This document shows, in pieces, positions 8,791 to 16,974 of a stretch of 64,000 nucleotides of DNA. Location of the stretch: NCBI GenBank assembly GCA_964613615.1, contig CAZTIB010000129.1, positions 3,250 to 67,249 on the forward strand, in the 5' to 3' direction. Below the pieces are notes generated by a model, which made no database searches, was not told the DNA's origin, and saw only the letters and a list, made by a program, of their open reading frames with translations. A program made the translations under genes and the position numbers. The number at the start of each line of letters is the position of its first letter. Positions within the stretch are counted from its first letter, which is position 1. Origin of the DNA: J054 sp964613615 (GTDB lineage Bacteria; Pseudomonadota; Gammaproteobacteria; Steroidobacterales; GCA-2729495).

Positions 8791-9281
8791 TGGGACGCTG
8801 GCGACCACCCCCACCCAAGTCTTCGCCGTACATCACGCCGGCGGGCTACGACGCGCTGCAAACGGAACTGAAAGAACTCTGGGTGCGCCGCCGTGACGTC
8901 GTGAAGGCCCTGGCGGCGGCGGCGGCCGAGGGCGATCGCTCGGAAAACGCCGAGTACATCTACCGCAAGAAGGAACTTGGCGGCATCGACCGCCGCATCC
9001 GCTACCTGCAAAAGCGCCTGCCGAATCTCAAGGTTATCGATCGAGCACCGGAAGCGAATCGCGCCTACTTCGGCGCGTGGGTGGAACTGGAAACCGAGGC
9101 CGGTGAACTGGTGGAGTACCGCATCGTCGGCTCCGACGAAGCCGACCCGGCGGCACAGGCCATCAGCATGGATTCACCATTGGCCCGCGCGCTGCTGAAA
9201 AAAGCGGTCAATGACGATGTGGAACTGGTTATCGACGACTCACGCACCAGCTTTGTGGTCACCGGAATTCGGTACCGGTAG
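8790..9281 (+). CDS. greB: Transcription elongation factor GreB
   Basis: A 163-residue GreA/GreB family protein that rescues backtracked RNA polymerase by stimulating transcript cleavage. The coiled-coil N-terminal part has ALQTELKELWVRRRDVVKAL; the tip region GDRSENAEYIYRKKELGGID carries the acidic residues needed for cleavage; the FKBP-like C-terminal domain has FGAWVELE and SMDSPLARALLKK. The spacing and the YIYRKK and RRIRYLQKRL segments match GreB rather than GreA. The ATG overlaps the preceding stop codon by one base. Confidence 0.95.
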   Translation: MGRWRPPPPKSSPYITPAGYDALQTELKELWVRRRDVVKALAAAAAEGDRSENAEYIYRKKELGGIDRRIRYLQKRLPNLKVIDRAPEANRAYFGAWVELETEAGELVEYRIVGSDEADPAAQAISMDSPLARALLKKAVNDDVELVIDDSRTSFVVTGIRYR

Positions 9282-9350
9282 CGGTGGGCGTTTGCCCACG
9301 TTCCAAGCGTCGACGATACTGCAGATCAACAAGAACAACAGGTGTCGAAA

Positions 9351-10379
9351 ATGAATGCGATCCCGGAGATTCACGCCCGGCCGGCCCGTGCCCTGCCGGC
9401 GGAAGGTGACAACGGACTCTATTCCCAAACCTGGTATCCCATCTGCCTCAGCGCGGAGCTGACGGCGGACGCCATCGTCGGCCGGGAATTTCTCGGCGGC
9501 CGGGTGATTGCGTTCCGTGACGCAAACGGCGACGCTTGCGTGACCAGCGCCTTTTGCGCCCACCTTGGCGTAGACCTGCAGTGCGCAGTGCTGGTAGACG
9601 GGCTGGTGCGCTGCCCGTATCACCACTTCCACTACGACGGCAGCGGCCAGGCCGTGAAAATCGGCAACGGCGAGAAGCCGCCGCCGGCAGCTCGGCTGTA
9701 TCGCTACCCGACGGTCGAGAAATACGGTCTCGTGTTTGCCTTCAACGGCGACGAACCCTTGTTTGACGTGCCGAGTTTCTCTTTGCCGGACGAGAAGATC
9801 GCATTCCACGCCTTCAAGACCCCGATGCACTTCTCGGTGGATCCCTGGGTGATCATTTCCCAGACGCCGGACCTGAACCACACGCAGTTCCTGCACGGTC
9901 CGGAATTCGCCCCGCAGTTCGAGATCCCGGAGATGAAATTCACGAACTACTCGGGGCACTACTCGGTGGACGAAGACCTGTATTTCGACGCGTCGGGTGT
10001 ATTCAAGGAACTGCACGCGAACATCTACGGCACCAACATCGTGCAGCTGGAAACCATCATCAACAACATGTGGACCGGCGGCACGGCGAGCCTGGTGGCG
10101 CTCGGGCCGGACTCCTGCGAGGCCTATGGCATCAATGCGGTGAAGAAGGCCGATGTCCCGGGACAGACGCCGGAAGCCTGCCAGCAGGTGCTCGACGGGC
10201 TGAAAGCCATGAACATGCAGGTGATGAGCGAAGACCAGAGCGTCTACCAGAACATCCGCTTCGTGCAGGGCACGCTGCTCGAGGTAGATCGCGAGCTGGC
10301 CCGCTATTTCGATTACCTGCGCGCCTATCCGCGAGCCAACCCGGGCCGCGAGTTCATCAACGGCGACGGGAGATCCTAG
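9351..10379 (+). CDS. Rieske non-heme iron oxygenase, second type
   Basis: A 342-residue Rieske oxygenase. Cluster ligands are C69-x-H71 and C88-x2-H91 (CAHLGV, CPYHHF) and the iron site is D174-x2-H177-x4-H182 (DLNHTQFLH). It differs clearly from the enzyme at 4911-6068 in length and in all loops, so it is not a recent duplicate. No reductase gene is adjacent. ATG 9351 is preceded by CAGG 8 bases upstream; an in-frame GTG at 9342 is an alternative. The upstream gene is greB, 69 bases away, so it may have its own promoter. Substrate unknown. Confidence 0.87.
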   Translation: MNAIPEIHARPARALPAEGDNGLYSQTWYPICLSAELTADAIVGREFLGGRVIAFRDANGDACVTSAFCAHLGVDLQCAVLVDGLVRCPYHHFHYDGSGQAVKIGNGEKPPPAARLYRYPTVEKYGLVFAFNGDEPLFDVPSFSLPDEKIAFHAFKTPMHFSVDPWVIISQTPDLNHTQFLHGPEFAPQFEIPEMKFTNYSGHYSVDEDLYFDASGVFKELHANIYGTNIVQLETIINNMWTGGTASLVALGPDSCEAYGINAVKKADVPGQTPEACQQVLDGLKAMNMQVMSEDQSVYQNIRFVQGTLLEVDRELARYFDYLRAYPRANPGREFINGDGRS

Positions 10380-10558
10380 AATCCGAGGTCGACGGGGCAT
10401 TCACCAAGGATCCTGACGTCGCTGACACCCGATTCCTGAGCCGAACGGGGTAGCCAAGCCCCTCTCGCCACGGCGCGAACTGTGACCCGCATCGCATCAG
10501 CAACCCTCCCCTAAGCCCATCATTCCTAAATCCTTTTTCGGGCGTGGGAGTGGGCAAG

Positions 10559-11515
10559 ATGGCCAGAATTATTGGCAGATTCATGATCGTCACCAGCACA
10601 ATCTGGCTGGTGGCTTGTGGCGGCGGTGGCGGTGGTGGTGGCGGCGCAGCGCCGATCACGGCCAACGCTGTCATCACTTCACAAAATGTGCCGGCCATTG
10701 CCGGTGCCGTAGTCGGGGCCACTGAAGGCACCCAGAGCATTGCCGACCTCGGCGGCCTGGCCGCGCCCGTCGGCCCCGGTGCCCTGCCCGTGCAGGAAGC
10801 CAACGCCGGGGCGCCGCCCACCGCGGAAGTCACCGTCGGCCCCGACATGACGCCTTGCCTCGTGACCGGCACGCAGACCTTCTCGGCCGAGATTGCCGAC
10901 CCGGCAACGATGTCCGGCGGTGACTCGATCTCTCTCCTGTTCTCCCTCTGCGACGAGGGCGACGGAACGGTCATGGACGGCGGCTTTGATTTCGTCGTGC
11001 AATCGTTCCAGGGAGACCCTCTTACCGGCGCATTCCTGTTCAACGTCGGTGTCACGGTATCCGGCCTCTCGATGACCGAGGGTGGCGAGACAACCACGCT
11101 GTCCGGTGACATGACCCTGACGGTCGACACGTTGAACCCGCCCTCTGCGGCCATCAGCGTCTACGGCAGTTCGCTGACCGTGCTGTCGGGTGTCGAAACC
11201 GGTTCGTTGTCAGAGTTCTCGATTGTGACCACCGTTGATCCGCTGGCCGGCACCACACTATTTGAGCTGAACGGCTACCTGATGAGTTCCGAATTTACCG
11301 GCGACGTGCATTTCTCCACGACGGCAGCCTTGCAGCTGGACGTTGCGGGCGATCCGTCGACAGGTGAGGTCGTCATCACCGGTGCCGACGGCGCCACGAT
11401 CACGATGCGTATCGTCAGCGCACAGCAGGTGGAACTGGATATCGACCTCGACGGAGACGGGTCGATCGACGAAATGCAGGTGACGACCTGGGCGGATCTG
11501 CAAGGCTCAACCTAA
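10559..11515 (+). CDS. Polyglycine-tethered secreted lipoprotein, unknown function
   Basis: A 318-residue lipoprotein. The signal peptide ends in LVAC directly followed by a run of nine glycines, a common flexible tether in outer-membrane lipoproteins. The rest is rich in Thr, Ser, Gly and acidic residues with regular beta-strand patterning (LSGDMTLTVDTLNPP, GEVVITGADGATITMRIV) and ends with DIDLDGDGSIDEMQ, a calcium-binding DxDxDG-like loop. I do not recognise the family. GGGAG 8 bases before ATG 10559 supports the start. A strong terminator follows at 11555. Confidence 0.72.
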   Translation: MARIIGRFMIVTSTIWLVACGGGGGGGGGAAPITANAVITSQNVPAIAGAVVGATEGTQSIADLGGLAAPVGPGALPVQEANAGAPPTAEVTVGPDMTPCLVTGTQTFSAEIADPATMSGGDSISLLFSLCDEGDGTVMDGGFDFVVQSFQGDPLTGAFLFNVGVTVSGLSMTEGGETTTLSGDMTLTVDTLNPPSAAISVYGSSLTVLSGVETGSLSEFSIVTTVDPLAGTTLFELNGYLMSSEFTGDVHFSTTAALQLDVAGDPSTGEVVITGADGATITMRIVSAQQVELDIDLDGDGSIDEMQVTTWADLQGST

Positions 11516-11554
11516 TCACCTGACTCATAAAAAGGCCATTTCCGGATGGCGCAG

Positions 11555-11585
11555 AAAACCCGCCTTTAAGGCGGGTTTTCTTTGT
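11555..11585 (+). terminator. Intrinsic terminator (works on both strands)
   Basis: Perfect 10-bp stem AAAACCCGCC / GGCGGGTTTT with loop TTTAA, followed by CTTTGTTT. It lies between the convergent polyglycine lipoprotein gene and the gene at 11593-12147. A weaker hairpin around AAAGGCCATTTCC precedes it. Confidence 0.88.
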
Positions 11586-11592
11586 TTGACAC

Positions 11593-12147
11593 CTACGCCA
11601 ACGGCGATTCGTCGGCCACGCGGCGCTCGTCAATCAGCGTGTAGCGATCCAGCGCACCGTTGCGATACCACAGCCAGGTGCGGCCGCGCTGCTGGCCGTC
11701 GGCCGCAGTCTGAATCATCTCGTGGCAGGTGATCTCCGGCTGCGCGTTAAAACCGAAAGTCAGGTACAAGGTGTCGGCACTGATTTCCCACAGGCTGCCG
11801 TAAATGCGGCCGTTGTCCCAGGTCAGCTTGCCGTCGGCGTAGGCGGCCTCGAACACGATGGACCGGGTTTGCCCGTCCGGATAGGTGTAGTAGCTGTCTT
11901 GCCGATAGGCGCGCGCATTGTCTTCTGACAGGCTCACCCGAATCCTGAAGTCGTACTGCTCCACCAGCTCGCCGTTCGGTCGCACGAAGCGGTAGGTACC
12001 GTCCCAGCGGCCCTCGTTCAGCGCGATCAATGGCAGCCCTGCATAGATCGTGTCTTCAGCCTGCGCACCGGGCGCCATTGCGGCAACCCCGGCAGCAACC
12101 GCAAGCACCTGTCTGCGAGTTGGCTTCAGTAAATGGCTCAGGGGCAT
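11593..12147 (-). CDS. Exported lipocalin-like protein (DUF3598-type)
   Basis: A 184-residue exported protein. The N-terminus (PTRRQVLAVAAGVAAMAPGAQA) is a twin-arginine-like signal. The mature part has the pattern of a small beta-barrel lipid- or pigment-binding protein: WDGTYRFVRPNGELVEQYDF, YYTYPDGQTRSIVFEA, and LWYRNGALDRYTLIDERR. This resembles DUF3598 proteins, whose fold is related to fatty-acid-binding and phycobilin lyase proteins; that link is by eye only. The frame is open to 12342, but the ATG at 12147 begins the signal sequence. It is divergent from the reductase at 12300. Confidence 0.65.
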   Translation of the reverse strand: MPLSHLLKPTRRQVLAVAAGVAAMAPGAQAEDTIYAGLPLIALNEGRWDGTYRFVRPNGELVEQYDFRIRVSLSEDNARAYRQDSYYTYPDGQTRSIVFEAAYADGKLTWDNGRIYGSLWEISADTLYLTFGFNAQPEITCHEMIQTAADGQQRGRTWLWYRNGALDRYTLIDERRVADESPLA

Positions 12148-12299
12148 GGCGCGCTCCGATTCTGCGGATGACGTGCAGAGCCTACCGGACCCCGCGGGCC
12201 CGCGCGGGCGCCCGATGCACCGGTGCAGAATGCGCCGCGCCGCCGGCCGTGGCAGGATCGACACATCGAACAAATCTGTAGGTACGCGAGGGCGAACAA

Positions 12300-13199
12300 A
12301 TGAATCGACGCGACCTGTTGCAGGGTGCCGCGGGCGCCACACTGGCTCTCAAGACCGGCGGGCTCGGGGCCCAGGGCAGCGGCCTGCTCGAGAACCCGAT
12401 TCCGGGCACGGACGAGACGCTGCCGGCCATCGGCATCGGCACCAATCGCTACGCGGTGGGCGACGACAACGAAAACCTGCAGCTGCTCCGCACGCTGCGC
12501 AGCTTCAGCCAGCTCGGCGGCACCGTGATCGATACCGCGCCGATGTACCGCTCGTCGGAAACGATCCTCGGCAGGCTGATCGCCGAGCTGGAGATTCGCG
12601 ACCGGATTTTTCTCGCCACCAAGAGCGACCGCGACCGGGGCGACGGTGGCATGACGCGAGTTGAAAACAGCTTTCAGCAGCTGCGCACGGATAGCGTTGA
12701 CCTGATGCAGGTGCATAACCTGCGCGGCCTGGACATGCTGCCAAAGCTGCGCGAGATGCAGGCTGCCGGGCAGATTCGTTACCTCGGCATCACCACCAGC
12801 CGTGACGTTCAGTTCCCTGAGTTCATCCGCGTGATGCGCAGCGAGAAGCTCGACTTCATCCAGGTGAATTATTCGCTGAACGATCGCGAAGCCACGGAAA
12901 CGATCCTGCCGCTGGCCCAGGACCTCGGCCTGGCCGTGCTGGTGAACGTGCCGCTCGGGCGCGGTCGCCTGTTCCGCGCGGTTAAAGACCGGCCACTACC
13001 CGACTGGGCCGCCGAGTTCGGCGCTCGGAGCTGGGCCCAGTTCTTCCTGAAGTACGTGATCGGCCACCCGGCCGTTACCTGCGCCATTCCCGGCATGCGC
13101 AAGGCCAGCCACGTCGAGGACAACCTCGGCGCCGCCACCGGGGCACTGCCCACACCGGCCCAGCGGGCCCGCCAGGAAACCTGGTTCGACAATTTGTGA
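12300..13199 (+). CDS. Tat-type aldo/keto reductase
   Basis: A 299-residue aldo/keto reductase. The N-terminus MNRRDLLQGAAGATLALKTG is a twin-arginine signal, which is uncommon for an NADPH enzyme and recalls other Tat-exported AKRs. Family elements are VIDTAPMYRSSETILGRLI (catalytic Asp and Tyr), FLATKSD (Lys), DLMQVHN (His) and the C-terminal GVxxxIPGM-like stretch VTCAIPGMRKASHVEDNLG. Reduces aldehydes or ketones; substrate unknown. Either the signal is functional and a folded, cofactor-loaded enzyme is exported, or it is vestigial. Confidence 0.82.
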   Translation: MNRRDLLQGAAGATLALKTGGLGAQGSGLLENPIPGTDETLPAIGIGTNRYAVGDDNENLQLLRTLRSFSQLGGTVIDTAPMYRSSETILGRLIAELEIRDRIFLATKSDRDRGDGGMTRVENSFQQLRTDSVDLMQVHNLRGLDMLPKLREMQAAGQIRYLGITTSRDVQFPEFIRVMRSEKLDFIQVNYSLNDREATETILPLAQDLGLAVLVNVPLGRGRLFRAVKDRPLPDWAAEFGARSWAQFFLKYVIGHPAVTCAIPGMRKASHVEDNLGAATGALPTPAQRARQETWFDNL

Positions 13200-13239
13200 A
13201 GCGGTTCCGCCGCGCCTTCACAAACTACTCGAATCACGG

Positions 13240-13268
13240 TTGCCAAATGCCTGAACCTTGGAGATACT
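13240..13268 (+). promoter_or_regulatory. Sigma-70-type promoter for a small peptide gene
   Basis: TTGCCA (13240-13245) and GATACT (13263-13268) are separated by exactly 17 bases. This would start transcription near 13275, about 28 bases before the ATG at 13303. Confidence 0.65.
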
Positions 13269-13302
13269 CCAGCTCTGGCCCCACAAACCCAGGAGGTGAT
13301 CC

Positions 13303-13383
13303 ATGTCTAGTGAGATATCGCAGGTAACCAACCAACCTTTGCGTCTCGGCTTGGCTACGGAGCAACCTCCGGGTTCAAGCTGA
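13303..13383 (+). CDS. 26-residue small protein with perfect 12-base Shine-Dalgarno
   Basis: The frame encodes 26 residues, beginning MSSEISQVTNQPLRLG and ending EQPPGSS, then TGA. AGGAGGTGATCC (13291-13302) is a full 12-base complement of the 3' end of proteobacterial 16S rRNA, with six bases between the AGGAGG core and ATG. A good promoter lies at 13240-13268 and a terminator at 13434-13463, so this is a complete transcription unit between two unrelated genes. The product is hydrophilic with no membrane segment, no cysteine and no double-glycine leader. I know no homologue. It could be a functional micropeptide or a leader frame for the structured 3' part of the transcript (hairpin GGATC/GATCC at 13390-13404). 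Confidence 0.6.
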   Translation: MSSEISQVTNQPLRLGLATEQPPGSS

Positions 13384-13433
13384 CCGTTGGGATCTTCGCG
13401 ATCCAGAGGTTCGGGGTTACCCGATCTCACGGA

Positions 13434-13463
13434 GGCCCGCACAAGCGGGCCTTCTCTTTTTCT
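13434..13463 (+). terminator. Intrinsic terminator of the small-peptide unit
   Basis: Stem GGCCCGC / GCGGGCC with loop ACAA (13434-13451), followed by TTCTCTTTTTCT. It ends the transcript that starts near 13275. Confidence 0.85.
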
Positions 13464-13481
13464 GGCCGTCTGCGCCGACTC

Positions 13482-14612
13482 TCAGGCGGGACTGCAGGGT
13501 TCCGTCGGGGCACCGCCGGCTCCGGCACCCACCCGGCGCCGCATCCAGTCCAGCATGATGGCGAAATTGTCCGGCGCGTTGCGGTGCAGGTTCGGGTTGT
13601 GATCGGTGTCGGCAATCACGACGGTTTCCAGGCACGCCTCCGGGCCAAAGAACCGGGCTTCGTGGGCAACGACCGAATCGTGGTCGGTGCAGTCCAGGTC
13701 ACCGCCGCACACGACGAAATCATCTTCACCCAGCAGTATCAGCACAGGCACCGTGAGACCTATGGACTGCGGTCCGAAGTACTTGGCACTGGATAGGACT
13801 TCACCCAGAGCGGTGGGCTGACGATTCAGTTCATCCGTCTCGATCACTTTTTCATCCGCATTTTCCAGGGTATAGAAAGTCTCCCCCCGGCTGTCGGGTT
13901 TCGAGATCACGTAGGTCGGGTCCACCAACTGGCCCACGAAGGGTCCCTTGAAGGCCGCGAAGTCCACGCCGGTGCGCATGGCCATCGTGAAGCCCGGGTT
14001 GGTGTTGTGGGCAAAGCCGGTCAGGATCACGCCCGCGACGCTGTCCGGATAACGCAACGCGTGGGCAATGGCGGTGACTGAACCGAAGGAATGGCCCACC
14101 GCGGCTACCGCAGGAAACGCATGGGCGTCATTCAGAGCGGCGATGACCTGCTGCAGCACATCGGCCTGCCGATCGACATTCAGCAAGATGCCTGGCGGAT
14201 GGTCGCTGCGGCCAATACCGAGGCGGTCGAAATGGAAAGTGGCGTAGCCGTCCCTGAGGGCCGCCCGCACGTAGGAATAGGTGTCTGCCTGGTACGGAAA
14301 GTCCCAGTAGACCGACCCGTAGCCCGAGCCGGAGACCAGCACCTGCAGCACCCGGCCTGCCGGTGACCCCGGGGCGCAGAGATCGCCCACCACGTCGTGC
14401 TCGAACAGGCTGTTCGCCGACAGTTTGACCGGGATCACGAACTCGGTGCAGGTGACACCCGGCATCTCGGCAACAGTCTGCAACGCCGCACCGTCGGGCC
14501 CCTGCAATGGACGGCCCATCCCGCCGGACTTCAGAACGCTGAGCAGAATGGCAACAGCGACCAGCACGGCCACCACCCCAAGCACGCGTCGGGTTCGGGA
14601 ACCCCTTGCCAT
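13482..14612 (-). CDS. Exported alpha/beta hydrolase
   Basis: A 376-residue protein with an N-terminal membrane segment (VLGVVAVLVAVAILLSVLKS) and an alpha/beta-hydrolase fold. The oxyanion region LVSGSGYGSVYWDFPY is followed by FHFDRLGIGRSDHP, the nucleophile elbow GHSFGSVTAIAH, the acid region LLGEDDFVVCGGDLDC and the catalytic His in IADTDHNPNLH. Two cysteines near the acid loop and one in MPGVTCTEF suggest disulfides outside the cytoplasm. Substrate unknown. The next gene upstream on this strand starts 12 bases before, so the two probably form an operon. Confidence 0.82.
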   Translation of the reverse strand: MARGSRTRRVLGVVAVLVAVAILLSVLKSGGMGRPLQGPDGAALQTVAEMPGVTCTEFVIPVKLSANSLFEHDVVGDLCAPGSPAGRVLQVLVSGSGYGSVYWDFPYQADTYSYVRAALRDGYATFHFDRLGIGRSDHPPGILLNVDRQADVLQQVIAALNDAHAFPAVAAVGHSFGSVTAIAHALRYPDSVAGVILTGFAHNTNPGFTMAMRTGVDFAAFKGPFVGQLVDPTYVISKPDSRGETFYTLENADEKVIETDELNRQPTALGEVLSSAKYFGPQSIGLTVPVLILLGEDDFVVCGGDLDCTDHDSVVAHEARFFGPEACLETVVIADTDHNPNLHRNAPDNFAIMLDWMRRRVGAGAGGAPTEPCSPA

Positions 14613-14624
14613 TCCGGTGCCCGT

Positions 14625-15332
14625 CTAGTTGCCGGTGGGTCGCACCGGTGCATCGTCGACAGTCGTCATCAACGTGCCCGGTTCCATCGCCCCGGTGGCC
14701 AATGCTTTCAGATAGTCCGGCGTCGCAATGTGGCAATAGACCTGCCCCTCGAACCGCTCGGGCAGGATCAGGGTCACCCAGCTGTCATAGTCCTGGAACA
14801 GGCCCGGTGAGTTCAGGTGAATCGTGCCGTCCTCGGCAAGGTAGCTGAGCTCGAAATCACTGAGATACGACTGTCCGGTCGTGTACGGCTCGTTGTCATT
14901 CACAACGAAGGCCCGGGCCTTGTCCGCCGCGGCGCTGTCGCCCGCTGCCTCGAGTTCCGCCACTGCCTGGGCCTGCGCCATGCGCGTAATCGTCGGGCAA
15001 AACAATTGTTCCCCGGCGGCATCGTCGCCGTAGGCGTCGCGCAGGTGGGCCGAGCCCTTAATCTTGCACGACACCATGATCGGCATGTTGCCCTTGTAGG
15101 TCACCACCTGGTAGATCAGGTGGTAGTCCACTTTGGGCTTCGACCTGCGGTAAGCAGGCATATTCGTGAATACCGTGTTCGCACCAGTCCGCTCGGTGTT
15201 CGCGAGCACCTGCTGCACGACCATGCAGAATTCTTCCGTGGGGGGGTCCGGCAGTGTTGTTGTCTGCGCTCCGGCCGGCGATATCGCTGCGACGATTGCC
15301 AGCGATGCGACAAGACTCGGGATCAGATTCAT
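14625..15332 (-). CDS. Secreted protein of unknown function
   Basis: A 235-residue protein with a clear signal peptide (LVASLAIVAAISPAGAQT). The mature part has three or four cysteines (EEFCMVVQQVL, MVSCKIKGSAHLRDAYG, EQLFCPTITRM, VYCHIATPDY), which suggests disulfides, and the segment LPERFEGQVYCHIATPDYLK. I do not recognise the family. An ATG at 15332 begins the signal directly and is preferred over a longer frame. It lies 12 bases upstream of the hydrolase gene 13482-14612 in the same direction, so a joint extracellular role is possible. Confidence 0.72.
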   Translation of the reverse strand: MNLIPSLVASLAIVAAISPAGAQTTTLPDPPTEEFCMVVQQVLANTERTGANTVFTNMPAYRRSKPKVDYHLIYQVVTYKGNMPIMVSCKIKGSAHLRDAYGDDAAGEQLFCPTITRMAQAQAVAELEAAGDSAAADKARAFVVNDNEPYTTGQSYLSDFELSYLAEDGTIHLNSPGLFQDYDSWVTLILPERFEGQVYCHIATPDYLKALATGAMEPGTLMTTVDDAPVRPTGN

Positions 15333-15461
15333 TTTCTTTACCTTCACGATGCAGGAATGGCGGCAGTCTACTGGCTGCCGCACGGAATTTGGCCTCAGAG
15401 ATCAATTGTTCGACTGGTGGTCAATTGGCGCCTGACCCCATTTTTTCGGCGAAGCGCAGCT

Positions 15462-16835
15462 TCACGCGGCGGCCCGCTCGGATTCTTCGACACGCCGGCT
15501 CTTCAGCGCAACTGCCACGAACAGCAGCGCGCCGGTCAGCACGGCGAGGGTCATGAATGCCGCCTGGTAACCTGCGGCGCCGCCGCCACGCGATGCCGCC
15601 ACACCTCCGACGATCGCCGCCCCGAGCAGCTGGCCCACTGCCATGAAAACATTCAGCAGGCCCTGGCTCGCAGCCCGGTCTTCCGCCCGTGCCTCTTGCA
15701 ACATGATGTAGCGAAAGGGCGCGCCCAGAAGTGACGCCAGGCCGAGTCCGCCAATTATGCCGCCGATGATGAACACGGCAATGCTCATGCTGAACTGCGC
15801 GTAGATCAGCAGACCCGCCAGTACGCAGGTCAGCCCGAATAACACAATCACACGCGAGCCGGTCCGGTCCAGCAAACGGCCCACCACCGGGGCCGCGATC
15901 GTCATCGCCAGCACGCTTGGTAACAGTAGCCACGCGGCGGTGGATTCCGTAACGCCGATTCCGACGACCGCGAGTGCCGGAAAAAATACTGACCCGGACT
16001 CGACGGTGCCCACGCCCAGTGCAATCGAGACCGTCAGGCGCAGCTGCTTCGAGGCGAAGAAACTCGGGCGGACGATCGGATCGGCGGCACGCTGCTCCAC
16101 ACGCCAGAACAGCGGCAGCCCGACCAGCGTCACCAGCAGGAAGGGCCAGACGGCCGTCGACGCAAGGCTCGCCGCGAGCCGGGAACTGTCGAGGTTGGTA
16201 ACGGCTACGGCCAGCGTCACCAGGGCAATGGACAGCACCGCGGCGCCAGCCCAGTCGAACGGCCGCGGCTCGGCCGCGCCGGATCCCGGCAGCAGTTTTA
16301 CCGCCTGCCAGATCAGCAATGCGGCGATCGGCAGGTTGATCAGGAACAGCCAGTGCCAGGACCAGCGCAGCAGGATGCCGCCGAGCACCGGGCCGATCAG
16401 GAACGCGAGACCGAACACCGCCCCGATCAGGCCAAGGGCGCCGCCACGCTTTTCCGGCGGAAACGTGTCGCCAATGACGGCGGCGGCAACGGGAAAGATG
16501 CCAGCGGCGCCGAAGCCCTGGACTGCGCGTGCAAACAACAGGAATTCCACGCCGGGAGCCAGCACCAGGAAGAGCGAGCCCAGCGCAAAACCGCTGACGC
16601 TCAGCACGTAGATCCGGCGCCGGCCATAGCGGTCCGACATTTTCGCGAGCAACGGGGAACCGACCAGGTTGCTCAGCACATAGAGATTGAAGAGCCACGC
16701 GAGCTGGCGCGTGTTCATGTCGAAATCGGCCTGGATGGCCGGCAGGGCTGGCCCGATGATGGCCAGGTCCAGCGCGCCCATCAGCACACCGACGAACAAC
16801 AGCGCCATCACGCGCCTGTTTTGCCCTTCGTCCAC
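15462..16835 (-). CDS. MFS drug/metabolite exporter, paralogue of 39952-41343
   Basis: A 457-residue major facilitator with about 14 hydrophobic segments. MFS signatures are LLFVGVLMGALDLAIIGPAL, the loop LLAKMSDRYGRRRIYV (motif A) and AVIGDTFPPEKRGGALGLIG (before motif C-like AFLIGPVLGGILLRWSWHW). The arrangement is that of DHA2-type efflux pumps of the EmrB/QacA kind. The GTG at 16835 is chosen as start because the protein then aligns from its first residue with the paralogue at 39952, which also starts with GTG, and GAGGGG precedes it. It is divergent from the nitrogenase-like operon with a 139-base shared promoter region, which hints at export or import of a substrate or product of that system. 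Confidence 0.85.
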   Translation of the reverse strand: MDEGQNRRVMALLFVGVLMGALDLAIIGPALPAIQADFDMNTRQLAWLFNLYVLSNLVGSPLLAKMSDRYGRRRIYVLSVSGFALGSLFLVLAPGVEFLLFARAVQGFGAAGIFPVAAAVIGDTFPPEKRGGALGLIGAVFGLAFLIGPVLGGILLRWSWHWLFLINLPIAALLIWQAVKLLPGSGAAEPRPFDWAGAAVLSIALVTLAVAVTNLDSSRLAASLASTAVWPFLLVTLVGLPLFWRVEQRAADPIVRPSFFASKQLRLTVSIALGVGTVESGSVFFPALAVVGIGVTESTAAWLLLPSVLAMTIAAPVVGRLLDRTGSRVIVLFGLTCVLAGLLIYAQFSMSIAVFIIGGIIGGLGLASLLGAPFRYIMLQEARAEDRAASQGLLNVFMAVGQLLGAAIVGGVAASRGGGAAGYQAAFMTLAVLTGALLFVAVALKSRRVEESERAAA

Positions 16836-16974
16836 GCGGCCCCTCTGCCTTGTCCCACGCGCGGGCATAGCTTAACAGCGAGGCTACCGCGTTGTTTTGC
16901 TGCGGAAAATACCTATGCGCAAGACCGCGCGGAACCCGTCCGGACTCCCGGAACGCGGGTATAGTAAACAAGAG

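Noticed and set aside
13303..13383. PqqA or another known RiPP precursor
   Set aside because: The peptide lacks the Glu-x3-Tyr of PqqA, has no double-glycine leader, and no modification enzyme is nearby.
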